Of a stretch of DNA of 46,932 bases, positions 30,599-39,149 are shown one piece after another. The notes below the pieces were generated by a model that did no database searches, was not told the origin of the DNA, and saw nothing but the letters and a program-made list of their open reading frames with translations. A program made the position numbers and the translations under genes. Numbering within the stretch: the first letter of the stretch is position 1; the number at the start of each line of letters is the position of its first letter. The DNA comes from Clostridia bacterium (GTDB lineage: Bacteria; Bacillota; Clostridia; Christensenellales; Aristaeellaceae), in contig JAFXJP010000021.1 of NCBI GenBank assembly GCA_017532155.1, positions 1-46,932 on the forward strand. The letters are read 5' to 3'.

Positions 30599-30962
30599 AA
30601 TTTTCCTCCAAAGCATCTGCAAATGCATGAAAATCCATATGCGGCGTATTGCACAGCGATTGCATTTTCTGCAACATCGCCTCTGTGCGCATTTCGCGTT
30701 CGCGCAGCTTTTGCATATGCGTTTCAATTACCTTCTGCACGCATTTTTCATCCTGCATCATGCTGCTGATCTCCTCCAGCGAAAACTCCGCCCTGCGCAG
30801 CGTACCCACACGGCGCAATGTACGCACATCCTCCTGCGAATACTCATAATAATTGCGTCCGTTCAGTTCATAGCTGGTGGGATGAATCAGCCCACGTTCA
30901 CAATAAAAGCGCACCGCCCGCGCAGTAAGCCCGCTGAGAGCACAAACCTGCTTGATCTTCAT
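30579..30962 (-). CDS. MerR-family transcription regulator
   Basis: 127 residues. The N-terminal winged HTH reads MKIKQVCALSGLTARAVRFY and continues with YCERGLIHPTSYELNGRNYYEYS; the RAVRFYCERGLI helix-wing region is diagnostic. A coiled-coil dimer helix (HMQKLREREMRTEAMLQKM) follows, then a short effector tail ending EENSPPQED with one Cys in the hinge. The inducer cannot be read. AAGGAG lies 8 nt before the chosen ATG. Its promoter has the 19-bp spacer that MerR proteins act on, so it probably controls itself. Other targets are not visible nearby. Confidence 0.9.
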   Translation of the reverse strand: MKIKQVCALSGLTARAVRFYCERGLIHPTSYELNGRNYYEYSQEDVRTLRRVGTLRRAEFSLEEISSMMQDEKCVQKVIETHMQKLREREMRTEAMLQKMQSLCNTPHMDFHAFADALEENSPPQED

Positions 30963-30992
30963 TTGCATTGCTCCTTTTAATGTTGCAAGCAA

Positions 30993-31023
30993 ATGGTACA
31001 CGATGACGTTAGGGCATTGTCAA
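30993..31023 (-). promoter_or_regulatory. MerR-type promoter with 19-bp spacer
   Basis: Minus strand TTGACA, 19-nt spacer, TACCAT, with the palindrome ACG-TCAT-CGT centred in the spacer. This is the layout that MerR regulators untwist to activate transcription. Confidence 0.7.
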
Positions 31024-31098
31024 GCCCATTTGCAGAAAATATTGCCAAATTATTAAATTTTTACATTTGTAAATAACATTTTTGTAATAGCAGGGTAT

Positions 31099-31128
31099 AA
31101 AAAAAGCTCTCCGGCGCACCGGAGAGCC
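31099..31128 (-). terminator. Terminator of the 31137-31655 gene
   Basis: A 9-bp perfect stem GCTCTCCGG/CCGGAGAGC and seven T on the minus strand. Confidence 0.88.
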
Positions 31129-31136
31129 CTGATGTT

Positions 31137-31655
31137 TTACTGCAGCGGCATAAAGCCATCCAATACCGCTTTGAGCTCCTGCAGGCAGCTTTCATCCGCT
31201 ACGCCGGTGCTCAGATTATACATTTCAAAATAGATCGCATTGCCGCCCAGGATCGTCTCAGCATAGTACACCTGCCCTACGCCCGGATGCCGGGCGCTGA
31301 CAATCACAAAGGGCTGCGTGCCTGCATAGTAAACTTCCACTGCCCTGCCGCCCGTTGCATCGCACACCGCCTGCTGATATAGATCCAGCGAGGCCGCGCC
31401 TCGGATTGAAGCGCCCATGCCGCGGTCCGTGTATTCCAGGCCGCAGTCGATGCTGTGCTGCGCATCATACAGAATGAAAAACCAGTTGCCGCTCGTGCTG
31501 CTGTTCAAATAGCTGTACTGATCCAGCGCATAGCGTTCGTCATCATAGCGCAGCGTAAACAGCGCGCCGCCGTCCTTGGCCGTATAGCTGCCCGCCAAAG
31601 CAGCAGGCGACCACATAAGCAGTACACACAGCAGCGCAGCAATCCATCTCTTCAT
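31137..31655 (-). CDS. Secreted hypothetical protein
   Basis: 172 residues with a signal peptide (MKRWIAALLCVLLMWSPAALA, cleavage near residue 21-22). The mature part is beta-rich (GSYTAKDGGALFTLRYDDERY, NWFFILYDAQHSIDCGLEY) and includes a long helix near the end. No known motif is seen. The two mature cysteines are far apart. It looks like a PsbP/DUF1795-type small alpha-beta fold, but that is only an impression. The start is the ATG at the signal peptide, with AAAGGA 11 nt upstream. It has its own promoter and terminator. Confidence 0.75.
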   Translation of the reverse strand: MKRWIAALLCVLLMWSPAALAGSYTAKDGGALFTLRYDDERYALDQYSYLNSSTSGNWFFILYDAQHSIDCGLEYTDRGMGASIRGAASLDLYQQAVCDATGGRAVEVYYAGTQPFVIVSARHPGVGQVYYAETILGGNAIYFEMYNLSTGVADESCLQELKAVLDGFMPLQ

Positions 31656-31688
31656 CGGTAAGGCAATCCTTTCGTATCTCATGCCCTG

Positions 31689-31717
31689 AGTATACCATAA
31701 ATTGTTACGCTTCGCAA
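31689..31717 (-). promoter_or_regulatory. Promoter of the secreted hypothetical gene
   Basis: Minus strand TTGCGA, 17-nt spacer, TATACT, about 33 bases upstream of the ATG. Confidence 0.6.
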
Positions 31718-31719
31718 TG

Positions 31720-32280
31720 TCAATGAATGGTAAAGCTCTTGCGGATTTTTTCATAACGGGCCGCATAAATGGCATCCTGCACGCTTTCCACCACCAGGAA
31801 GGCGCCCATCACGCGCATGAGCGTCATCAGCGTGCCAAAGGGATTGATCAGCACAATCAGACCAAACACCAGCGATACCAGCGCGCCAATCAGCGTTATA
31901 AACCACCGCAGATCGCCCATGCGCTTTAAATCAAACGCACCCTGGGTTTTCAAAATGCCGCCGACAAAAAGCACCAGCCCGAAGATCACAGGCAGAAGCG
32001 ATGCTATCGTCTCCTGCGCAAAGCCTACCACCAGGCCCAATACGATCAGCAAAAGCCCGGACGCCATCCCATCGCCCGAGATAGCCTGCTGCACACTGGC
32101 ACGGAAATAGCCAATCAGGTTGATCGCTCCCATCGCCATCAGCACAGCAGCCAGGCCCCAGAACACCACGCTGGTTGTCATCTGCGGAAACAAAAGCAGG
32201 CACAATCCAGCCACCAGCGCAAACGCAATATAAAATACAGATTTTGAATGGTCTTTGAGAATAAAGATCGTCTTTTTCAT
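31720..32280 (-). CDS. DUF308/HdeD-like membrane protein
   Basis: 186 residues, six hydrophobic helices in three pairs. Helix pairs repeat the pattern GLxLLxFP ... GxxxLIGYFRA and VVGFAQETIAS, GLIVLINPFGT, typical of DUF308/HdeD repeats. It has been tied to acid stress in enterics; the role in Clostridia is unknown. The start is the ATG following AAAGGAGAGG. It is divergent from the penicillin-binding protein gene. Confidence 0.88.
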   Translation of the reverse strand: MKKTIFILKDHSKSVFYIAFALVAGLCLLLFPQMTTSVVFWGLAAVLMAMGAINLIGYFRASVQQAISGDGMASGLLLIVLGLVVGFAQETIASLLPVIFGLVLFVGGILKTQGAFDLKRMGDLRWFITLIGALVSLVFGLIVLINPFGTLMTLMRVMGAFLVVESVQDAIYAARYEKIRKSFTIH

Positions 32281-32412
32281 CAATTATCCTCTCCTTTCAT
32301 ATCCTTTTTACGATATTATTATCAACCGAAGATGAATTTTACTGACAATTCCATACATTTGCGCAGATTTTTTCTTTTCAGGACAAACTACCGCAAGAAA
32401 GGGGTGCATACT

Positions 32413-34896
32413 GTGCGGCGCGAAGAGAAAAAATGGGAAAAGGCCCAGGCGAAAGAGGATAAACGCCTGCTGCAAAAATATGAAGGCAAAAAGAAAAAGC
32501 ATATCCTGCGTAATTTCCTGCTCATCTGTTTTGCATTTACCGTTATGATGCTCATCGCGGGCTATTTCATTTTTGACGTTCCCTCCTGGCAAAAGCTTGA
32601 TCTTGACCGCATCACCGCCGTTGCGCAGACCGGCGTCATCTATGACGCAAACGATGACGTTGTCACCGCGCTCAAGGGCAGCGAGGACCGCACGCTCATC
32701 CGGCTTGACGCCTTGCCCGATCATGTCAAAAACGCTTTCATCGCCGCCGAAGATCTGCGCTTTTACAAGCATCCCGGCTTTGATATTGTGCGTATTTTCG
32801 GCGCTGTGATGGCCAATCTGCGCTCGCGCACCTTTTCTGAGGGTGCCAGCACCATCACCCAGCAGCTGGTCAAGCTCTCGCACCTCTCCGCCGAAAAAAC
32901 CATCGCCCGCAAGCTGGAGGAAATCTATCTTGCCCTGCAGCTGGAGGCCGCCTGCACCAAGGATGAAATCCTTCAAATGTATCTGAACTATGTTTATTTT
33001 GGCCGCGGCGCTTATGGCATCGAGGCTGCGGCGCGCTCCTACTTTGGCCTGAGCGCCAGCGAGCTTTCCCCGGCAAAGGCTGCCGCGCTGGCCGCCATCA
33101 TCAAAGCGCCTTCGGCCTACGCACCGCATCTGAATGCAGATAACAACCGTTCAAGGCGGGAATACATTCTCAATACCATGCTGGAAAACGGGTTTCTGAC
33201 ACAAGAAGAGCATGATGACGCTCTGCATGAAGAAATCGTCGTCCAGCCCCTGCCCGCGCAGGAAAATGCCTATGGCTGGTACATCGACGCCGTGATGGAC
33301 GAGGCCGGTCAATTGCTGGGCATCTCAGGCGATCAGCTGCTGGGCAGCGGCTACCGAATCTATACCGCGCTTGATCCTCAGTATCAGCAAAACGCCAATC
33401 AGCAATATAAAAACGCCTCTCTCTTTCCCGAAAACGCTGCAGACGGCGAACAGCCGCAAAGCGCCATGGCCTGCATCGACGTTTCCTCCGGCGCTGTAAA
33501 ATGTATTGTCGGCGGCCGCGAATACACCGTGCAGCGCGGCCTCAACCGCGCTACGCACATGCTGCGCCAGCCGGGCTCTGCCCTCAAGCCTCTGGCGGTA
33601 TTTGCCCCGGCCATCGAACACCACGGCGTTACACCCGCCACCGTATTAAACGATGCGCCCACCACCTTTGCCGGCGGCTATGCTCCGCGCAACGCCGGGC
33701 ACAATTATCACGGCTACGTCACCGTGCGTGAAGCGCTCAAATGGAGCATGAACATTGCCACCGTCGCCATGCTCGACCAGATTGGCGTTGCCGTAGCGCG
33801 CGCTTATCTGCAAAAGGTCGGCATTCCCCTTACCGACAGCGACTGGGGCTTATCGCTGGCGCTGGGCTCGCTCACCTACGGCGTATCCCCCGTGCAGCTG
33901 GCCGCCGCCTATGTCCCCTTCGCCAACGGCGGCATCTATTATGCGCCGTATTTCATCCGCCGCATCGAGGATGCGCAGGGCAATGTGCTCTACAAGCATT
34001 TCATTCGCGGCGAGCGTGTGCTCAGCGAGGAATCCGCCTATCTGATGACAAGCCTTTTGCAGTCCGTCACCACCGCCGGCACGGGCGCCAAGCTGTCTGC
34101 CGCCGGCACGCCAGTCGCCGGTAAAACCGGCACCGTCAATATGGAATCAGGCGGCAACCGCGATATCTGGATGACCGCCTATAATGCCGAAATCTCCACC
34201 GCTTTCTGGATGGGCTTTGACAACCCCGACAGCACCCACCGCCTGGCCTCCTGGGTGTCGGGCGGCGATTACACCGCAGCGCTCGCCACGCAGTTTTTTA
34301 AAGCCGCCTATCAGGGAAAGCCCAAGCCCGCCTTCCGCACGGCGGAAAATATCATCTGGCAGACCGTGGACCGCGCCAGCGTCGAATGGCTGGGCGAAGC
34401 CATGCTCGCCAGCGATCTGACCCCCTCTTCCTATAAGTATTCCGAAGTCTTCAACAAAAACAATAAGCTGTCCAAATATTCAACCGCCTGGAAGCCGCCG
34501 GCCTCGCCGCGCGCCTTCTATATCACCCACAACGACAGCGGCAATCCCGTGCTGTGCATCACGGCGGCCGAAAACTCCCTCATCCGCGTGCAGCGCGATT
34601 CCTACGGCGAAAGCATTGTGCTGACAGAACTATCCGCCTCCGCCGGGCAGACGCTCTATTATGCCGATACCGCCGCCCGTCCGGGCGTCGTATACACCTA
34701 CCGCATCACGCCCGTGCATCAGGAGCTTTTGCAAAACGGCATATTGCTGGAAGGCACGCAGTCCGTGCAGATTGCCCAGGCCCGAGCGCCCGTCAACGGC
34801 GGCAATCTCTGGGATACGCTGCGCAATTTCTTCAGCGGCACAAATGACGAAACCGAATCTGCCGACGCGCTGTATTTTGCCCCGAATGACCAATAA
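32413..34896 (+). CDS. Class A penicillin-binding protein (PBP1a-like)
   Basis: About 827 residues. GTG start with AAAGGGG 8 nt upstream. A short basic cytoplasmic stretch and one membrane helix (residues ~35-55) precede a GT51 glycosyltransferase domain with the catalytic AAEDLRFYKHPG and STITQQLVKL. The transpeptidase domain has PGSALKP (Ser nucleophile), SMN and GKTGT in order. A C-terminal FN3-like domain (FYITHNDSGNPVLCI ... TYRITPVHQELL) follows. It polymerises and cross-links peptidoglycan outside the membrane. Nothing suggests resistance-type changes. Confidence 0.96.
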   Translation: MRREEKKWEKAQAKEDKRLLQKYEGKKKKHILRNFLLICFAFTVMMLIAGYFIFDVPSWQKLDLDRITAVAQTGVIYDANDDVVTALKGSEDRTLIRLDALPDHVKNAFIAAEDLRFYKHPGFDIVRIFGAVMANLRSRTFSEGASTITQQLVKLSHLSAEKTIARKLEEIYLALQLEAACTKDEILQMYLNYVYFGRGAYGIEAAARSYFGLSASELSPAKAAALAAIIKAPSAYAPHLNADNNRSRREYILNTMLENGFLTQEEHDDALHEEIVVQPLPAQENAYGWYIDAVMDEAGQLLGISGDQLLGSGYRIYTALDPQYQQNANQQYKNASLFPENAADGEQPQSAMACIDVSSGAVKCIVGGREYTVQRGLNRATHMLRQPGSALKPLAVFAPAIEHHGVTPATVLNDAPTTFAGGYAPRNAGHNYHGYVTVREALKWSMNIATVAMLDQIGVAVARAYLQKVGIPLTDSDWGLSLALGSLTYGVSPVQLAAAYVPFANGGIYYAPYFIRRIEDAQGNVLYKHFIRGERVLSEESAYLMTSLLQSVTTAGTGAKLSAAGTPVAGKTGTVNMESGGNRDIWMTAYNAEISTAFWMGFDNPDSTHRLASWVSGGDYTAALATQFFKAAYQGKPKPAFRTAENIIWQTVDRASVEWLGEAMLASDLTPSSYKYSEVFNKNNKLSKYSTAWKPPASPRAFYITHNDSGNPVLCITAAENSLIRVQRDSYGESIVLTELSASAGQTLYYADTAARPGVVYTYRITPVHQELLQNGILLEGTQSVQIAQARAPVNGGNLWDTLRNFFSGTNDETESADALYFAPNDQ

Positions 34897-34944
34897 AAAA
34901 GTTTCTGTATTTGTACATTTTATACCTTTATATCCATTCCCTTT

Positions 34945-34965
34945 CTCTATATATTGTGGTATAAT
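34945..34965 (+). promoter_or_regulatory. nrdG promoter region with NrdR-box-like site
   Basis: TATAAT at 34960-34965 is directly preceded by CTCTATATATTGTGGT, which matches the NrdR box consensus (CACwATATwTwGTGT) well. The -35 (TTCCCT, 17 nt up) is poor. It suggests dATP-linked NrdR repression of the class III system. Confidence 0.6.
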
Positions 34966-34999
34966 GCCCGACGGTGTCAAAATGAAGGGAGTTTATGGG

Positions 35000-35695
35000 A
35001 TGCTGTTCGCCGGATTACAAAAGCTGACGCTGCTGGATTATCCGCAGCATACCGCCTGCACGCTCTTTACGCAGGGCTGTAATCTGCGCTGTCCCTTCTG
35101 CCACAATTCGTCGCTTCTGGACGCCTGCTGCGCGCCGGAAAATCCCATCCTGGCTGAGGATGTGCTGACCTTCCTGTATAAGCGCCGCGGTACGCTGGAC
35201 GGCGTATGCATCACCGGCGGCGAACCGCTGATGCATGATGAATTGCGGGAATTCATCCTCCACGTGCGCAATATGGGCTTCCTGGTCAAGCTTGATACCA
35301 ACGGCTGTTATCCGGATAAGCTGCGCCATCTGATAGACGAAGGCCTGCTGGATATGGTTGCCATGGATATCAAAAACGCACCCGCCCGCTATGCCATGAC
35401 GGTGGGCATGCCGCAGTTTGATATTTCCCCCATCCGCGAAAGCGTCGCGCTGCTGAAGGAAAACAAAATTTCCTACGAGTTTCGCACCACGGTAGCGGAT
35501 GAATTGCACCGCGATGAGGATATGGAACAGATTGCCGCATGGCTTCAAGGCGATTCTAAGTACTTCCTGCAGTCTTATCTCGAATCCGACGCTGTGCTTC
35601 ACAAAGGCCTGCATACCCCCTCCAGGGAGAAATTAAAACGGTTTCTCGCTATATTGCAGCCCCTTGTGCCTCACGCCGCCATCCGAGGCGAATAA
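35000..35695 (+). CDS. nrdG: Anaerobic ribonucleotide reductase-activating protein
   Basis: 231 residues. Radical-SAM motif CNLRCPFC (Cys27, Cys31, Cys34) binds the [4Fe-4S] cluster, and GGEPL is the SAM-binding motif. The opening FAGLQKLTLLDYPQHTACTL fits the NrdG/PflA-like group that activates NrdD by making its glycyl radical. The start ATG follows GAAGGGAG with an 8-nt spacer. It precedes nrdD, opposite to the more usual nrdD-nrdG order, and each gene has its own NrdR-like site. Confidence 0.93.
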   Translation: MLFAGLQKLTLLDYPQHTACTLFTQGCNLRCPFCHNSSLLDACCAPENPILAEDVLTFLYKRRGTLDGVCITGGEPLMHDELREFILHVRNMGFLVKLDTNGCYPDKLRHLIDEGLLDMVAMDIKNAPARYAMTVGMPQFDISPIRESVALLKENKISYEFRTTVADELHRDEDMEQIAAWLQGDSKYFLQSYLESDAVLHKGLHTPSREKLKRFLAILQPLVPHAAIRGE

Positions 35696-35709
35696 ATCGA
35701 TAACGTTTC

Positions 35710-35747
35710 ACTGGATACACAACATATTGTGTATCCAGTTATTTTTT
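35710..35747 (+). terminator. Terminator after nrdG that also carries an NrdR-box-like palindrome
   Basis: A 13-bp perfect stem (ACTGGATACACAA with TTGTGTATCCAGT, CATA loop) and T-run. Its centre ACACAACATATTGTGT (35717-35732) resembles an NrdR box. Confidence 0.75.
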
Positions 35748-35758
35748 CAATCTACATA

Positions 35759-35787
35759 TTGACAGGAGCCACAATATATGGTATGGT
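35759..35787 (+). promoter_or_regulatory. nrdD promoter with NrdR-box-like site in its spacer
   Basis: TTGACA, 17-nt spacer, TATGGT. Most of the spacer is CCACAATATATGGTAT (35769-35784), an NrdR-box-like site, so a bound repressor would block polymerase. It lies ~52 bp centre to centre from the site in the terminator above. Confidence 0.75.
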
Positions 35788-35854
35788 GGTATCGCTCGGT
35801 CGAAGGGCCGCGTACCAAACAAAAAAATATTATGAAAACAGAGAGGATTCATTC

Positions 35855-38224
35855 ATGTACAATGTCATGAAGCGCGACGGCACGATTGCCGATTTCGATA
35901 TCGCGAAGATTTCCGTGGCCATCACCAAGGCCTTTGAAGCGGAAAAGGTCGCCTACCATCCCACCGTCATTGATCTGCTCGCCCTGAAGGTTACCAGCGA
36001 TTTTGCCAGCAAAATCAAGGATAACATCATCAGCGTGGAAGATATTCAGGACAGCGTGGAAAGCGTGCTGAGCCAGGCCGGCTATACCGGCGTTGCCAAG
36101 GCGTACATCCTCTACCGCAAGCAGCGTGAGAAGGTGCGCAACGTCAAGGCCGCCATGCTCAACTATAAGGATCTGGTGGACAGCTATCTGGACTCCAGCG
36201 ACTGGCGCGTGAAGGAAAACTCCACCGTCACCTATTCTGTCGGCGGTCTGATCCTCAGCAACAGCGGCGCCATCACCGCCAACTACTGGCTGAGCGAGAT
36301 TTATGATCCTGAGATTGCCGAAGCGCATCGCTCTGCGGCCATCCACCTGCACGATCTTTCCATGCTCACCGGCTACTGCGCCGGCTGGTCTCTCAAGCAG
36401 CTGATCATGGAAGGTCTGGGCGGCGTCGGCGGCAAGATCACCTCCAAGCCCGCCAAGCATCTGGCTTCTCTGTGCAACCAGATGGTCAACTTCCTGGGCA
36501 TCATGCAGAATGAATGGGCGGGCGCGCAGGCGTTCTCCTCTTTCGATACGTATCTTGCGCCCTTCGTCAAGGTGGATAACCTCTCTTACGACGATGTAAA
36601 GAAGTGCATTGAGTCCTTCATCTACGGCGTCAACACGCCCTCCCGCTGGGGCACGCAGGCGCCCTTCTCTAACGTCACGCTGGACTGGACGGTTCCCAAC
36701 GACCTCAAGAACCTGCCTGCCATCGTCGGCGGCAAGGAGATGGACTTCACCTACGGCGACTGCAAGCGCGAAATGGACATGGTCAACAAGGCCTTCATCG
36801 AAATCATGATCGAAGGCGACGCCAACGGCCGCGGCTTCCAGTACCCCATCCCCACCTATTCCATCACCCGTGATTTCGACTGGAGCGAGACCGAGAACAA
36901 CCGTCTGCTCTTTGAGATGACGGCCAAGTACGGCACGCCCTATTTCTCCAACTACATCAACAGCGATATGGAGCCCAACGACGTTCGATCCATGTGCTGC
37001 CGTCTGCGCCTTGACCTGCGCGAGCTGCGCAAGAAGTCCGGCGGTTTCTTCGGCAGCGGCGAAAGCACCGGTTCCGTGGGCGTTGTTACCATCAACATGC
37101 CCCGCATCGCCTACCTGTCCGAAAATGAAAAGGACTTCTACAAGCGCCTCAACCACATGATGGATATCTCCGCGCGCTCGCTGCACATCAAGCGCGCCGT
37201 CATCACCAAGCTGATGAACGAGGGCCTGTATCCCTACACCCGCCGTTATCTGGGCTCTTTCGATAACCACTTCTCCACCATCGGCCTGGTGGGCATGAAC
37301 GAAGCGTGCCTGAACGCCAAGTGGCTGCGCGCCGACCTGACCGAGGAAAAGGCCCAGAAGTTCACCCAGAATGTGCTCAACCACATGCGTGAACGCCTGA
37401 GCGACTATCAGGAGCAGTACAACGGCGAACTGTTCAACCTCGAAGCCACGCCGGCTGAATCCACTTCCTATCGTCTGGCCAAGCATGATGTGAAGATGTA
37501 TCCCGACATCATCACCGCCAACATGAACGGCGATACCTACTACACCAACTCTTCTCACCTGCCCGTCAGCTACACCGAGGATATCTTCTCCGCGCTGGAT
37601 GTGCAGGATGAGCTGCAGACGCTCTACACTTCCGGCACCGTGTTCCACGCCTTCCTGGGCGAAAAGCTGCCCGACTGGCGTGCTGCCGCGACGCTGGTTC
37701 GCAAGATCGCCGAGAACTACCGTCTGCCCTACTACACCCTCTCCCCGACCTACTCGGTCTGCGCCGAGCACGGATATATTTCGGGCGAAGTCTACTCCTG
37801 CCCCCACTGCGGTCAGCCCACCGAGGTATACAGCCGCATAACCGGTTACTACCGTCCCGTCCAGAACTGGAACGACGGTAAGAGCCAGGAGTTCAAGGAG
37901 AGAAAGATCTACAACATCGAGACCTCCCGTCTCCGCAGCGAAGGCAGACCCGCCCGTGAGGAGGCTCCCGTTGAGGAAAGATGCGACCTTCCCGACGGCG
38001 TAATGCTCTTTACCACCAAGACCTGCCCCAACTGCCGTATGGCAAAGACCTTCCTTGAAAAGGCGGGCATTGCCTACCGTGCCATCGACGCCGAGGAAAA
38101 CGCCGATATGGTCGGCCGCTTCAACATCAAAAAGGCACCCACTCTCGTGGTAGTTTCCAACGGCAAGACCGGTATCTATTCCAACGCCTCCGAGATAAAG
38201 AAGTTTACCGAGGCCGACAAATGA
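35855..38224 (+). CDS. nrdD: Anaerobic ribonucleoside-triphosphate reductase with C-terminal glutaredoxin-like domain
   Basis: 789 residues. ATP-cone (~5-95, MKRDGTIADFDIAKISVAI) for allosteric control, then the catalytic barrel. The glycyl-radical loop is SRITGYYRP (Gly664). A zinc site precedes it (CAEHGY ... CPHC). From ~residue 710 a glutaredoxin-like domain with CPNC (Cys724, Cys727) follows, MLFTTKTCPNCRMA. It makes dNTPs without oxygen; the fused domain may supply reducing thiols. Codon usage changes near 37.75 kb: no Ile ATA before 37838, then ATA, AGA and TCG are common. The C-terminal part may come from another genome. The stop overlaps trxB by 4 nt. Confidence 0.95.
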   Translation: MYNVMKRDGTIADFDIAKISVAITKAFEAEKVAYHPTVIDLLALKVTSDFASKIKDNIISVEDIQDSVESVLSQAGYTGVAKAYILYRKQREKVRNVKAAMLNYKDLVDSYLDSSDWRVKENSTVTYSVGGLILSNSGAITANYWLSEIYDPEIAEAHRSAAIHLHDLSMLTGYCAGWSLKQLIMEGLGGVGGKITSKPAKHLASLCNQMVNFLGIMQNEWAGAQAFSSFDTYLAPFVKVDNLSYDDVKKCIESFIYGVNTPSRWGTQAPFSNVTLDWTVPNDLKNLPAIVGGKEMDFTYGDCKREMDMVNKAFIEIMIEGDANGRGFQYPIPTYSITRDFDWSETENNRLLFEMTAKYGTPYFSNYINSDMEPNDVRSMCCRLRLDLRELRKKSGGFFGSGESTGSVGVVTINMPRIAYLSENEKDFYKRLNHMMDISARSLHIKRAVITKLMNEGLYPYTRRYLGSFDNHFSTIGLVGMNEACLNAKWLRADLTEEKAQKFTQNVLNHMRERLSDYQEQYNGELFNLEATPAESTSYRLAKHDVKMYPDIITANMNGDTYYTNSSHLPVSYTEDIFSALDVQDELQTLYTSGTVFHAFLGEKLPDWRAAATLVRKIAENYRLPYYTLSPTYSVCAEHGYISGEVYSCPHCGQPTEVYSRITGYYRPVQNWNDGKSQEFKERKIYNIETSRLRSEGRPAREEAPVEERCDLPDGVMLFTTKTCPNCRMAKTFLEKAGIAYRAIDAEENADMVGRFNIKKAPTLVVVSNGKTGIYSNASEIKKFTEADK

Positions 38225-39096
38225 CCGATATAGTCGTTATCGGCGGCGGCACGGCAGGACTGACTGCCGCAATATACGCCAGACGTGCCGGAAAAAGCGT
38301 GCTGATCATCGAGGGCGAGAGCATAGGCGGTCAGATCGCCTTCTCCCCCAAGGTCGAAAATTATCCCGGTATCATGTCCATCTCGGGTGCGGAGTTCACC
38401 GACGCTCTGCTTGAGCAGGCGTTGGCGTTGGGCGCCGAGCTGACCTTTGAAAGGGTCACCGCCATAGAGGGGCTCACCGTCGTCACCGAGGACGGCAGGC
38501 ACGACGCAGGGGCGATCATAATCGCCTCGGGCGTCAAGCACCGCCATCTGGAGATAGAAAACGAGGACGTTTCGGGAGTTTCCTACTGCGCCGTATGCGA
38601 CGGAGCCTTTTACAAGGACAAGACCGTTGCGCTCGTCGGCGGCGGAAGCACCGCCCTTACCTCGGCAGAGCTTTTATCGGGGCTTTGCAAAAAGGTCTAC
38701 CTCATCCACCGCCGTGACGTCTTTCGTGCCGAGGCATCCCTTGTCGAACGTGTCAAGGCCCGAAGCAACGTAGAGTTCATCGTTCCTGCCACCGTTTCGG
38801 AGATCAAGGGAAAGGACGAGCTTTGCGGCGTGGTGCTCAACACACCCAACGGAAGCCGCAGCCTTGAGATCGAGGGACTCTTCGTCACCGTCGGTCAGAT
38901 ACCTCAAAACGCACCCTTCGCCTCTGCCGTAGCGCTCGACAGCGACGGCTACGTCATCGCAGGCGAGGACTGCCGCACATCCGCTCCTCACATCTACGCC
39001 GCAGGCGACTGCCGCACAAAGACCGTCAGACAGCTCACAACAGCCGCCGCAGACGGTTCGGTTGCAGTAATGTCGGCACTTGCGGATATGGAGTAA
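38221..39096 (+). CDS. trxB: Thioredoxin reductase-like flavoprotein
   Basis: 291 residues. FAD-binding GGGTAGLTAA at the N-terminus, redox-active CAVC (Cys123, Cys126; the family usually has CATC), NADPH-binding GGGSTA, and the C-terminal FAD motif YAAGDCR. It reduces thioredoxin/glutaredoxin-type proteins with NADPH. The ATGA overlap with nrdD means the two are translated together, and the likely partner is the CPNC domain fused to NrdD. It is about 20 residues shorter than typical TrxB, with both nucleotide domains present. Confidence 0.93.
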   Translation: MTDIVVIGGGTAGLTAAIYARRAGKSVLIIEGESIGGQIAFSPKVENYPGIMSISGAEFTDALLEQALALGAELTFERVTAIEGLTVVTEDGRHDAGAIIIASGVKHRHLEIENEDVSGVSYCAVCDGAFYKDKTVALVGGGSTALTSAELLSGLCKKVYLIHRRDVFRAEASLVERVKARSNVEFIVPATVSEIKGKDELCGVVLNTPNGSRSLEIEGLFVTVGQIPQNAPFASAVALDSDGYVIAGEDCRTSAPHIYAAGDCRTKTVRQLTTAAADGSVAVMSALADME

Positions 39097-39100
39097 AATA

Positions 39101-39146
39101 AAAAGCAAAAAACGCACCGTAGTTTTACGGTGCGCTTTTTGTTTTG
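39101..39146. terminator. Bidirectional terminator between trxB and the CDF gene
   Basis: A 9-bp perfect stem CGCACCGTA/TACGGTGCG with A-run before and T-run after. It serves both convergent genes. Confidence 0.9.
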
Positions 39147-39149
39147 AAT

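Noticed and set aside
30289-30630. Plus-strand 113-codon frame across the small RNA
   Set aside because: No RBS, and it is antisense to a promoter, an RNA, two terminators and the end of merR.
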